NCBI RefSeq assembly: GCF_003574965.1
Contig: NZ_CP032317.1
Span: 4,030,001 to 4,094,000 of the forward strand
DNA length: 64,000 nucleotides
Source of the DNA: Hymenobacter oligotrophus
Lineage (GTDB): Bacteria; Bacteroidota; Bacteroidia; Cytophagales; Hymenobacteraceae
Direction: 5' to 3'
Numbering within the stretch: position 1 is the stretch's first letter; each line of letters opens with the position of its first letter. The position numbers and the translations under genes are program-made. This document shows, in pieces, positions 35,960 through 43,433 of this stretch. Below the pieces are notes generated by a model. That model saw nothing but the letters and a program-made list of their open reading frames with translations, had not been told where the DNA came from and made no database searches.

Positions 35960-35997
35960 AAAAGGCCCGCCGCGGTATTGTCCGAGGCGGGCCTTTT
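35960..35997. terminator. Bidirectional intrinsic terminator
   Basis: Perfect 12-bp arms AAAAGGCCCGCC and complement, 14-base loop, between the convergent SirB1-like and redoxin genes. Confidence 0.88.
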
Positions 35998-36033
35998 GGT
36001 GTTGCGGGCCAGCAGCACCTAGGGCGCCGGTGC

Positions 36034-36642
36034 TTAGTTCTTCTTGATTAGGCAACCCGAAGCGCGCTTTTCGGCGATGGGCGCGTTGTGGCCGGCCAGT
36101 ACCGCGTCGAGGGCGTTTTTGAGGTAACGGTCTTTGGCATACGATTCCATCTGCGGGTTGTCGTCGATGGCGCCGCGGTAGCGCACCACAAACCCACCAG
36201 CAGCCGGCTGCAGCACCACCGCCTCGGGCGTCTTGCTGACGCCGAGCAAAGCGGCGGTTTTCAGGCCTTCGTCGGTGAGGTACTGCAATTCGGGGCCGGC
36301 CGAGGTTTTCACCTTCAGCTTGTCCGCGTCGAGAGCCTCGGCCGTTTGCTCGATGTTGATAGGCGCTGTTACGAACAAGAACTCTACGCCCCGGCTGGCA
36401 TAGCTGCTGCTCAGGGCACCTAGGCGGTTTTGATACAGGCGCGAGAAAGGGCAGGCCGGGTTGGTGAACACCACCACCACGGCTTTGCTGCTGGCCAGGG
36501 AGCTAAGGTTGAGGCTGGTGTTGTTGGCCTTCGTGAGGGAGAAGTCGGTAACCAGCGCCGTTTGGGCGCGGGCCGTGGTGGCCAGTGCGGCCGCGGTAAG
36601 CAGCAGGGCGGCAGTTAGCAGGGTAAGGCGTCGGAACGACAT
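36034..36642 (-). CDS. Secreted redoxin (TlpA/AhpC-TSA-like)
   Basis: 202 residues with signal peptide ([19 protein letters not shown]). Thioredoxin fold with [16 protein letters not shown]: only one Cys at the active site (CPFS rather than CxxC), so it may be a peroxiredoxin-like or resolving-Cys-dependent protein. The cis-Pro loop is [10 protein letters not shown] and [11 protein letters not shown] is typical of exported redoxins. A second Cys is near the C-terminus (SGCLIKKN). Probably periplasmic. Confidence 0.85.
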   Translation of the reverse strand: MSFRRLTLLTAALLLTAAALATTARAQTALVTDFSLTKANNTSLNLSSLASSKAVVVVFTNPACPFSRLYQNRLGALSSSYASRGVEFLFVTAPINIEQTAEALDADKLKVKTSAGPELQYLTDEGLKTAALLGVSKTPEAVVLQPAAGGFVVRYRGAIDDNPQMESYAKDRYLKNALDAVLAGHNAPIAEKRASGCLIKKN

Positions 36643-36669
36643 ATGACAGAGGGAAGGATTCGAGAGGTT

Positions 36670-37317
36670 TTACAAAGCCACGCACCACGTCAGTACGCAA
36701 TCATTAGCAAGGCGCTCGTAGCGGAGCAGGTGTTGCGAGGGGGCCTCGTGGGGCGGGAGCAAGTGCCCAGTAAGCGTGCCCTGCGCTTGCAAGGCAAAGG
36801 GCTCGAGCTGAATGTGCTCCTTGAATAAAAGGCGGCGGCGGCTGTGCAGTTTGTAAAGGGTTTCTTTGGCGCTCCAGTATAGGCTGTGCTTGGTTTCGTC
36901 GGGGCCGGCATCGAGGCGCTCGGCTTCGCTCAAAAACTTGGTAGCCAGTTGGCGTGCTTTGGGCCGCACTTGTTCAACATCTATGCCAACTCGTCCCTGG
37001 GGCGTGAGCAGGGCTGCCACCCACTCGCCCGAGTGCGACAGTGATATGCCCGCGCCGGGTAGCCCCGCTACCAGCGGCTGGCCCGTGCCGGCGTCGGTAC
37101 GCACCAGGGTGGGGGCGTCGGTAAGCTCGCGCAGCAGCTCGTGGGCCAGGGCGCGGCCGGCCAGCCACTGGCGCGGGCGCTCCGGGTCGCGGCCCGCAGG
37201 CAGCCAGGCCGCGTATTCGCCGGGCAGGCGCGTTAGCAGCTCGTCGGCGGGCTCGGTAAGGCGCCACAAGCCCAGCAAAGCAGCATCGGGGGTGGCGGTG
37301 AGGCTATGAAGCGGCAC
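36670..37317 (-). CDS. 4'-phosphopantetheinyl transferase superfamily protein
   Basis: 215 residues from GTG 37317 (VPLHSLTATPD); the frame reaching 37428 overlaps the divergent gene's promoter. Transfers the phosphopantetheine arm of CoA to carrier proteins. Motifs: ISLSHSGEWVAALL, VGIDVEQVRP (Mg-binding Asp/Glu) and LYWSAKETLYKL (W-x-x-K-E). It is of the Sfp/Gsp size class (over 200 aa), so it may serve a secondary carrier protein rather than the fatty-acid ACP alone. Confidence 0.88.
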   Translation of the reverse strand: MPLHSLTATPDAALLGLWRLTEPADELLTRLPGEYAAWLPAGRDPERPRQWLAGRALAHELLRELTDAPTLVRTDAGTGQPLVAGLPGAGISLSHSGEWVAALLTPQGRVGIDVEQVRPKARQLATKFLSEAERLDAGPDETKHSLYWSAKETLYKLHSRRRLLFKEHIQLEPFALQAQGTLTGHLLPPHEAPSQHLLRYERLANDCVLTWCVAL

Positions 37318-37439
37318 AGGTGGTAGGGTAGGAGCGCACGAAAGCAAGCGAATTCGGAGGCAATTACGGTGTAGGCGGGCACTTGGCCGTACTTTCGCGC
37401 TGCCAAATTGTGCCGCCCTAGGTGGCAACCCGCTTGCTC

Positions 37440-38378
37440 ATGAACATCACCCAGCGCCCCCAGGTGCAGAAACTGGCCCAGCTTACCGGCCACCGCGACT
37501 GTGTGTACGCCCTGGCCGGGCACGCGGCCGAGCGCACGTTTTTCTCGTCGGGCGCCGATGGCATGGTGGCCAGCTGGAGCATCGACGCGCCCGAGCAGGA
37601 CGGCCAGCTAATTGCCAAGGTAGAAAACTCGGTGTACGCCCTGCACCATGAACCCAGCCGGCAACTGCTCATTGTGGGCCACAACTACCAAGGCGTGCAG
37701 GTGATTAACCTGGCCGATAAAGCCCTGCTGCACGCCACGGCGCTGCCCCCGGCGCCCATCTTCGATTTTGCTTACTCGGCCCAGCGGCAACGGCTGTTTG
37801 TGGCCCTCGGCGATGGTACGCTGGCCGTGCTGCGCACCACCGATTTTGGCCTGGAGCACCTCGTGCGCCTTTCCGACAAAAGCCTGCGTTGCCTGAGCCT
37901 TAACGAAACCCTCGGTGAGCTGGCAGTGGGCGGCTCCGACCACCGCCTGCGCATCCTCGATGCCGATACGCTGCAGCTTAAGCATACCCTCACGGCCGCT
38001 ACCAACTCGGTATTTACAGCGGCTTATCACCCCACAAGCAGCCTGCTGTACTCGGCCGGGCGCGATGCCCACTTGCGCGTGTACGATGCCACTCAAGGCT
38101 ACGCCGAAGTGCACACGGTGGTAGCGCATTTGTTTGCCATCAACCACCTCACCTTCAGCCCCGATGCCCGCATGCTGGCCACCTGCAGTATGGATAAAAG
38201 CATTAAGCTGTGGGACGCCGATACCTGCCGCTTGCTGCGCGTATTGGATAAAGCCCGCCACGCCGGGCACGGCACCTCGGTAAACCGGCTGTTTTGGTCG
38301 GGGCGGCAGAATAGGTTAGTTTCGTGTAGCGACGACCGCAGCCTGGCCGTGTGGCAGGTTGAAATGAGTAGCCAGTGA
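37440..38378 (+). CDS. WD40 repeat protein
   Basis: 312 residues from ATG 37440; GTG 37422 is in frame six codons earlier. Cytoplasmic (no signal) seven-bladed type beta-propeller; clear repeats include LTGHRDCVYALAGH, GGSDHRLRILDADTLQ, SAGRDAHLRVYDAT, HLTFSPDARMLATCSMDKSIKLWDADT and SCSDDRSLAVWQV. WD40 proteins are scaffolds; the partner is unknown. A TACTTTCG box at 37389-37396 is a plausible -7 element. Close in front of the divIVA gene. Confidence 0.88.
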   Translation: MNITQRPQVQKLAQLTGHRDCVYALAGHAAERTFFSSGADGMVASWSIDAPEQDGQLIAKVENSVYALHHEPSRQLLIVGHNYQGVQVINLADKALLHATALPPAPIFDFAYSAQRQRLFVALGDGTLAVLRTTDFGLEHLVRLSDKSLRCLSLNETLGELAVGGSDHRLRILDADTLQLKHTLTAATNSVFTAAYHPTSSLLYSAGRDAHLRVYDATQGYAEVHTVVAHLFAINHLTFSPDARMLATCSMDKSIKLWDADTCRLLRVLDKARHAGHGTSVNRLFWSGRQNRLVSCSDDRSLAVWQVEMSSQ

Positions 38379-38487
38379 GCAGAAGTGGGGTTGAACAGGC
38401 AATAAACGCCCTAGGTAGTCAGCCCGCAATCAGCATCCGCAACCACGCAATACCAACTACTCAGTACCCAGTACCTAGTACCTTTTC

Positions 38488-39492
38488 ATGAAAATTACCG
38501 CTCTCGATATCCGCCAGAAAACGTTTGAGCGCGCCTTTCGGGGTGTTGATAAAGACGAGGTAGAAGGCTTCCTGCTCACGCTTTCGCAGCAGTGGGAGCG
38601 GATGACCGACGAAAACCGCGAGCTGCGCCGCCAGCTTGAGCAAGCCCAGCACGATGTGCAGCGCATGCGCGAAGTGGAAACCTCGCTGTACCGCACCCTC
38701 AAAACCGCCGAAGACACCAGCACCAACATGGTGGAACAGGCGCAAAAATCGGCCGACCAAAAGCTGCGCGAAGCCCAGGGCATGGCCGAACAGATTTTGG
38801 CCGAAGCCCGGCAAAAGGCCCGCTCGGTGGTAGACGACGCCTACCAGCAGGCCGAGCAGGCCCTGGCCGACATGCAGGGCGAGGTAAACCACCTAGGGCA
38901 GGAGCACCAACGCCTCGAGGGCTTGTACGATACCCTCGTGCGTGACTTGCAGCAACTCACCGGCAGCGTGCAGGAAAAGGTAGACCAAGCCAAGCAGCGC
39001 CCCCGCGGTGCCGTGGCCGCTATCCTTTCGAAGGCCGCAAGCGTAAAGGTTAAACGCGAGGAACCCACCTCGCCCGCAACCGAACCTGCCATGTACGTGT
39101 CCGCCCCTTCCGCTTCATCTGCCGCCTACATTCCGTCGGCTGCCCCCGCCACGGGTGGCAGCGCGTTCGACGGCGGCGGCGCACCCACCAGCCGCCCCAT
39201 TGGCCCGCAGCCCGGCCGCCAAAACCAGCCCGGCGAGCCGGCCCACGCGCCCGGCCCCGAAATCGATCCGATGCGCCCGAGCGAAAACCCGGGCATCTCG
39301 GAGCCTTCGCGCATCAGCGTGCCCGATCCGGTGCGCGTGCCCTCGCCCGATGCGCCGCGCATCGAGCCCACCGCCCCCGACATTCAGCCCATCGGCCCCG
39401 GCAGCCCCGAAATCACGCAGCCTTCGCCGGCTACGCACCCGGGCATGGCCGCCGTTGCCGAAACCGAGAAGTCGTTTTTCGATGAAATTTAG
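38488..39492 (+). CDS. DivIVA domain-containing protein
   Basis: 334 residues. N-terminal DivIVA membrane-curvature/pole-targeting domain (MKITALDIRQKTFERAFRGV, EVEGFLLTLSQQWERM), then a coiled coil to about residue 165. A long Pro/Ala/Ser-rich disordered tail (about 190-325) with repeated P-x-P follows, ending in EKSFFDEI. In other bacteria DivIVA proteins organise cell division or polar growth; the disordered tail is unusual and may recruit partners. Own terminator follows. Confidence 0.9.
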   Translation: MKITALDIRQKTFERAFRGVDKDEVEGFLLTLSQQWERMTDENRELRRQLEQAQHDVQRMREVETSLYRTLKTAEDTSTNMVEQAQKSADQKLREAQGMAEQILAEARQKARSVVDDAYQQAEQALADMQGEVNHLGQEHQRLEGLYDTLVRDLQQLTGSVQEKVDQAKQRPRGAVAAILSKAASVKVKREEPTSPATEPAMYVSAPSASSAAYIPSAAPATGGSAFDGGGAPTSRPIGPQPGRQNQPGEPAHAPGPEIDPMRPSENPGISEPSRISVPDPVRVPSPDAPRIEPTAPDIQPIGPGSPEITQPSPATHPGMAAVAETEKSFFDEI

Positions 39493-39514
39493 CGCGCAAA
39501 GCCGCTAGCAGAAG

Positions 39515-39542
39515 GCCTGCCTCACGGGGCAGGCTTTTTTGT
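39515..39542 (+). terminator. Intrinsic terminator after the divIVA gene
   Basis: GCCTGCC / GGCAGGC stem, 6-base loop, followed by six T residues. Confidence 0.85.
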
Positions 39543-39669
39543 TTCCTTTGCGGCAGCACGCGGCACCTAGGGGCGGGCCTTGCGGACGTTTAATTAACCC
39601 TAGGTACCAAGGCGGGCGGGAGCCAAAACACCCCAACCCGCCAACTCACCAACTGAAACCGCCGAACCC

Positions 39670-40041
39670 ATGGGCCTTATTGCGCTTGAAGGACTGGAGT
39701 TTTTTGCCTTCCACGGCTACTACGACGAAGAACAGAAAATCGGAAACAAGTACGGGGTAGACCTGCGCGTGCGCACCAACTTGTACCGCGCCGGCAGCAC
39801 CGACCACCTTTCCGAAACCGTGAACTACGAGGTACTCTACCGCATGGTGGCCGAAGAAATGCAAGCCCCGGCCCGCCTGCTCGAGCACCTGGCCCACCGC
39901 ATCATCGACCGCATTTTGCACGAGTTTGGCCACGTACGCTGGGTTGAGGTCAGCGTATCCAAGTTCAACCCACCGGTGGGCGGCATTTGCCAGCGCGCCC
40001 GCGTTACGCTCAAGCGCAAGCGCCCCGCTCCAGCTCTGTAA
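39670..40041 (+). CDS. folB: Dihydroneopterin aldolase
   Basis: 123 residues. Cleaves 7,8-dihydroneopterin in folate synthesis, downstream of FolE (at 15.1 kb). Blocks: IALEGLEFFAFHGYYDEEQ, VNYEVLYRMVAEEM, LLEHLAHRIIDRI, and the catalytic-Lys segment VSVSKFNPPVGG. Length is standard. Single gene with terminator. Confidence 0.95.
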   Translation: MGLIALEGLEFFAFHGYYDEEQKIGNKYGVDLRVRTNLYRAGSTDHLSETVNYEVLYRMVAEEMQAPARLLEHLAHRIIDRILHEFGHVRWVEVSVSKFNPPVGGICQRARVTLKRKRPAPAL

Positions 40042-40066
40042 GCTCGGGTATGCCCAAGTAAGTATT

Positions 40067-40101
40067 GCCCGGCTGGCCACTTCGGCCGGCCGGGCTTTTT
40101 T
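40067..40101 (+). terminator. Intrinsic terminator after folB
   Basis: GCCCGGCTGGCC pairs with GGCCGGCCGGGC (one G-T pair), 5-base loop, then T-tract. Confidence 0.85.
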
Positions 40102-40213
40102 GTGCGGCACAAGTTGCACTGCAAGCAGTCGGTTTCATTTTGCCGAAAATACCGCCGTACCGGCTTGGCGCTCAAGCATCCTGCGGTGGTAATTAGCGTC
40201 TGTCGGCAAGACG

Positions 40214-40286
40214 AACGAAATAATTCGTAGCATTTGCTTGACTTCTACGATGTGTTTCGTATATGTTTGTTACGAAACGTTTCGTA
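40214..40286. promoter_or_regulatory. Three BlaI-type operators (WACGA-N6-TCGTA)
   Basis: Sites at 40214-40229 (AACGA-N6-TCGTA), 40246-40261 (TACGA-N6-TCGTA) and 40271-40286 (TACGA-N6-TCGTA). The last is within the perfect 18-bp palindrome TTACGAAACGTTTCGTAA at 40270-40287. Centre spacing is 32 and 25 bases. They lie directly upstream of the BlaI-like gene at 40303 and probably mediate its autorepression. Confidence 0.8.
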
Positions 40287-40302
40287 ACGACGCACCCGAG
40301 CA

Positions 40303-40716
40303 ATGAGTAAGAAGAACATACCGCGCCCGACGGAATCGGAGCTGGAAATTTTGCAGGTGCTGTGGCAGCATGGCCCCAACACCGTGCGCTTTGTAAACGA
40401 CGAACTGAGCAAGCGCCGCGACGTGGGCTACACCACCACGCTGAAGCTGCTGCAGCTGATGCACGAAAAAGGCATCGTAACCCGCGACGACTCGAGCCGC
40501 ACCCACGTGTACCGCGCCGCCTTGCGCGAGCAAGAAACCCAAGGCATGCTCATCGACCGCCTGCTCGATGCCGCCTTTGGTGGCTCGGCCCTGAAGCTGG
40601 TGCAGCAGGCCCTCGGCAACCGCCAAACCAGCCGCGAGGAGCTCGATCAAATCCGCAACTTGCTCGACAGCATCGACAACCAAACCCCAACCACCGACCC
40701 CGATGAATTGGCTTGA
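40303..40716 (+). CDS. BlaI/MecI family transcriptional repressor
   Basis: 137 residues. N-terminal winged helix (PTESELEILQVLWQHGPNTV, VGYTTTLKLLQLMHEKGIV as recognition part, THVYRAALREQE wing) and a C-terminal dimerisation segment (LIDRLLDAAFGGSALKLVQQAL). The 14-base overlap with the M56 gene downstream is the usual BlaI/BlaR arrangement: the membrane protease cleaves the repressor to release the operators. Three operators lie upstream. Confidence 0.93.
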   Translation: MSKKNIPRPTESELEILQVLWQHGPNTVRFVNDELSKRRDVGYTTTLKLLQLMHEKGIVTRDDSSRTHVYRAALREQETQGMLIDRLLDAAFGGSALKLVQQALGNRQTSREELDQIRNLLDSIDNQTPTTDPDELA

Positions 40717-43198
40717 GAACTTGCTAACGCCTGCGTTGGTGCGGGCTGTGGGCTACACCATTCTGCACTCGTTGTGGCAGGGAGCGGTGGTGGCCATTGC
40801 GCTGGCCGGCTTGCTGCTGCTGCTGCGCCGCCACTCGCCGCAGGTGCGCTACGGTGCCACGGCCGCCGCCCTCGGGCTGGTGGTGCTGCTGGCCGCCGTT
40901 ACGTTTGTGCGCTACTACCTCACCGCCCTGCCCGGGGCTAGCACCGGCCCCGTTACGGCCGTGGTAATGGTATCGGATGCAGTGGGGGCGCAAAGCAACG
41001 CCAACGGCGCCGCCATACTGGCGCAGGAGGGCCCGCTAAGCGCCAAAGTGGTGCTGCGCTACCTCGAGCAACACCTGCCGCTGCTGGTAACGCTGTGGTT
41101 TATGGGCTTGCTCACGATGACCCTGCGCATGCTCGGCGGCCTAGCCTACGTGCAGCGCCTGCGCCACTACGGCACGCAGCCCCTAGGTCTGGCCTGGCAA
41201 AACCGCCTGGCCAACCTGGCCGAGCGCGCCGGTCTGAAGCGCCCGGTAGCCCTCATGGAGTCGTCGATGGTGCGCGTGCCGATGGTTATTGGCCACCTGC
41301 GCCCGGTAATTCTGCTGCCCCTAGGTGCCGTGGCCGGGGTATCGACGCTGCAGCTCGAAGCTATTTTGGCCCACGAGCTGGCCCACGTAGTGCGCCGCGA
41401 CTACCTCGTGAACCTGCTGCAATCGGTGGCCGAAATCTTGTTGTTCTACCATCCGGCGGTGTGGTTCCTGACGGCCACGCTGCGCTCGGAGCGCGAAAAC
41501 TGCTGCGACGACGTGGCCGCCTCGCTTTGCGGCGACCCGCTGGTGCTGGCCCGCGCCCTGGCTGCGCTGGCCGAGCTGGGTCTTGAACGGGCCGTAGCCC
41601 CGCGCCTGACGATGGCAGCCGTGGGGCCCAAGGGCTCGTTGCTGGGCCGGGTGCGCCGCCTGGTGCAAGGCCGCACGGCGCCCACTTTCTCCGAAGGTTT
41701 CATGGCTGCCTGCGTGGTAATGGCGGGCTTGGTATTGCTGTCGGTTACGGCGGCTGCCGCCCTGGCCAACCCGCGCTTAGCTGCTGAGGCGCCGCGCCTG
41801 CTGCGCTCAGCCGTGCTCAAGCCCTTTATGCCTGCCGCCCAGGTTGCGTTGCCCCCCGTGGAGGCATGCCCCGACGACGCTGCTTTGCCCGCCGTGACGG
41901 CTGTAAACGACGACGATGACGACGACAAACGCAAGCGCAAAAACAAACGCCGCGCCGACACGCGCGTGGTGGTGGTTGATCGTAACCTCGAAACCCGCGG
42001 CCGCCGCGGCGAGCCGGGCACCGTGGTGATTGAGAAAGACAAAAAAGGCCGCCTGAAAGAGCTTTACGTGAACGGACAGCGTGTGGAAACCGGCGACGAC
42101 GACCGCCGCGGGGGCAAAGCCAAGCCCAACGAAGAGGTGCGCGTAATTCAGCTACCGGCCACCGCCCACGGCCGCCACTTTACGCCGGGTACCTACGAGT
42201 TCCGCTTCGAAAACGGCTTCGACGAGAAGAAGCTCCGCACCCAGCTGCGCCACCTCGAGCTAAGCAACCTGCCCTCCGAGGGCGAACTGCGCGTGATTTC
42301 GCGCGATGCGCTGGTATCGGCCGAGCGTGCCCTGGCCAAAGCCCGCCTGAGCGGCGACCTGAGCGACGAGGAGCGCGACCGGATTGAGGACGAACTTGAC
42401 CGCCTGCGCGAGCACCGCGACGAGCTGCGCGAACGCGACGCCGAGCAGCGCGCCCGCGAAGCCGAAGTGCACGCCCGCTACAACGAGGAGCGCGTACGCA
42501 TCAGCGAAGAACGCGTGCGGGTAAACGAAGAGCGCGCCCGCGAGCGGGAAGCCCGTGCTCGGGAGCGAGAGGCCGAAGCCCGCGAACGGGAACGGAAGTA
42601 CCGCGAGGGCGAAGAGGCATTCATCAAGGAGCTCAGCAAAGAAGGCCTGATCAGCGACGCTAACTCGTTTCAGCTGCTGCTGAACAACACGCGCATGGTG
42701 GTAAACGGCAAGGAGCAGTCCGAGAGCGTGCGCCGCAAGTTTCTGGACTTGTGGGCCAAGCACACCGGTCGCACCATGACGGGTTCTACCTCGCTGTCTA
42801 TCAACCGAAGCGCGGGCAACTCCAATATCTGGATTTCATCGAGCGACGGCGGCGCAACGCCGCCGGTGCCGCCCGCACCGCCTGCCCCGCCGCGTGCACC
42901 CCGGCCCCCCCGGGCCGGCGTGGTAGCCCCGCGGCCGCCGCAGCCTCCTTTGGCACCTAGGGCGCCGCGCGGCCCGCGCCGCAGCACAATGGTAAACGGC
43001 GTCGATCTGGGCCAAGAGCTCCGCAAAGACAACCTGATTGCCGATGCCGACCGCAGCTACGAGTTTCGCTTGAACAACAACGAAATGGTGGTGAACGGCA
43101 AAAAACAATCGGCCGACACCGCCACCAAATACCGCAAACTGCTGGGCGGCGACAAAGGCGGCAAAGTCGACATTAACATTGTGTTGAAAGAAGACTGA
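40703..43198 (+). CDS. M56 (BlaR1-like) membrane metallopeptidase with long charged C-terminus
   Basis: 831 residues. Hydrophobic segments in the first 120 residues and near 325-345. Zinc protease motif H224ELAH in ILAHELAHVVRRDYL, plus RSERENCCDDVAASLCGD. Unlike BlaR1 there is no penicillin-binding sensor domain. The region after residue 350 has KRKRKNKRR, then an Arg/Glu-rich single helix (about 530-635, RVRISEERVRVNEERARERE), a Pro-rich block (about 710-755) and two copies of a short motif (FQLLLNNTRMVVNGKEQS at about 653, YEFRLNNNEMVVNGKKQS at about 792). What it senses is unknown. Confidence 0.9.
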   Translation: MNWLENLLTPALVRAVGYTILHSLWQGAVVAIALAGLLLLLRRHSPQVRYGATAAALGLVVLLAAVTFVRYYLTALPGASTGPVTAVVMVSDAVGAQSNANGAAILAQEGPLSAKVVLRYLEQHLPLLVTLWFMGLLTMTLRMLGGLAYVQRLRHYGTQPLGLAWQNRLANLAERAGLKRPVALMESSMVRVPMVIGHLRPVILLPLGAVAGVSTLQLEAILAHELAHVVRRDYLVNLLQSVAEILLFYHPAVWFLTATLRSERENCCDDVAASLCGDPLVLARALAALAELGLERAVAPRLTMAAVGPKGSLLGRVRRLVQGRTAPTFSEGFMAACVVMAGLVLLSVTAAAALANPRLAAEAPRLLRSAVLKPFMPAAQVALPPVEACPDDAALPAVTAVNDDDDDDKRKRKNKRRADTRVVVVDRNLETRGRRGEPGTVVIEKDKKGRLKELYVNGQRVETGDDDRRGGKAKPNEEVRVIQLPATAHGRHFTPGTYEFRFENGFDEKKLRTQLRHLELSNLPSEGELRVISRDALVSAERALAKARLSGDLSDEERDRIEDELDRLREHRDELRERDAEQRAREAEVHARYNEERVRISEERVRVNEERAREREARAREREAEARERERKYREGEEAFIKELSKEGLISDANSFQLLLNNTRMVVNGKEQSESVRRKFLDLWAKHTGRTMTGSTSLSINRSAGNSNIWISSSDGGATPPVPPAPPAPPRAPRPPRAGVVAPRPPQPPLAPRAPRGPRRSTMVNGVDLGQELRKDNLIADADRSYEFRLNNNEMVVNGKKQSADTATKYRKLLGGDKGGKVDINIVLKED

Positions 43199-43253
43199 TT
43201 TGCCGGAGCTTTGGTTGTGCCTTTTGGGCGCACAGGCCGAGCCTTAAAGGCCA

Positions 43254-43285
43254 AAACCGGGCGGGGTAGCTACCCCGCCCGGTTT
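43254..43285. terminator. Perfect 32-bp palindromic terminator
   Basis: AAACCGGGCGGGGTAGC at 43254 continues into its exact reverse complement ending at 43285. It follows the M56 stop by about 55 bases. Confidence 0.85.
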
Positions 43286-43433
43286 GTTTGTAGCCCTGGC
43301 ACCAAGGGTGCGCCAAGCGGCCCAGGTGGCATCACATAAATATGTGGGTGGGTGCAGGCAACTGTACGGGCCAAAAACGCATCTATTAGCCCAATCTGCC
43401 ATTTACCGTTTCCCTTCTGTGCTGCCGTTGCCT

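Noticed and set aside
43284-43433. Upstream extension of the DUF5916 protein
   Set aside because: Overlaps the palindromic terminator, and the signal peptide begins at 43434.
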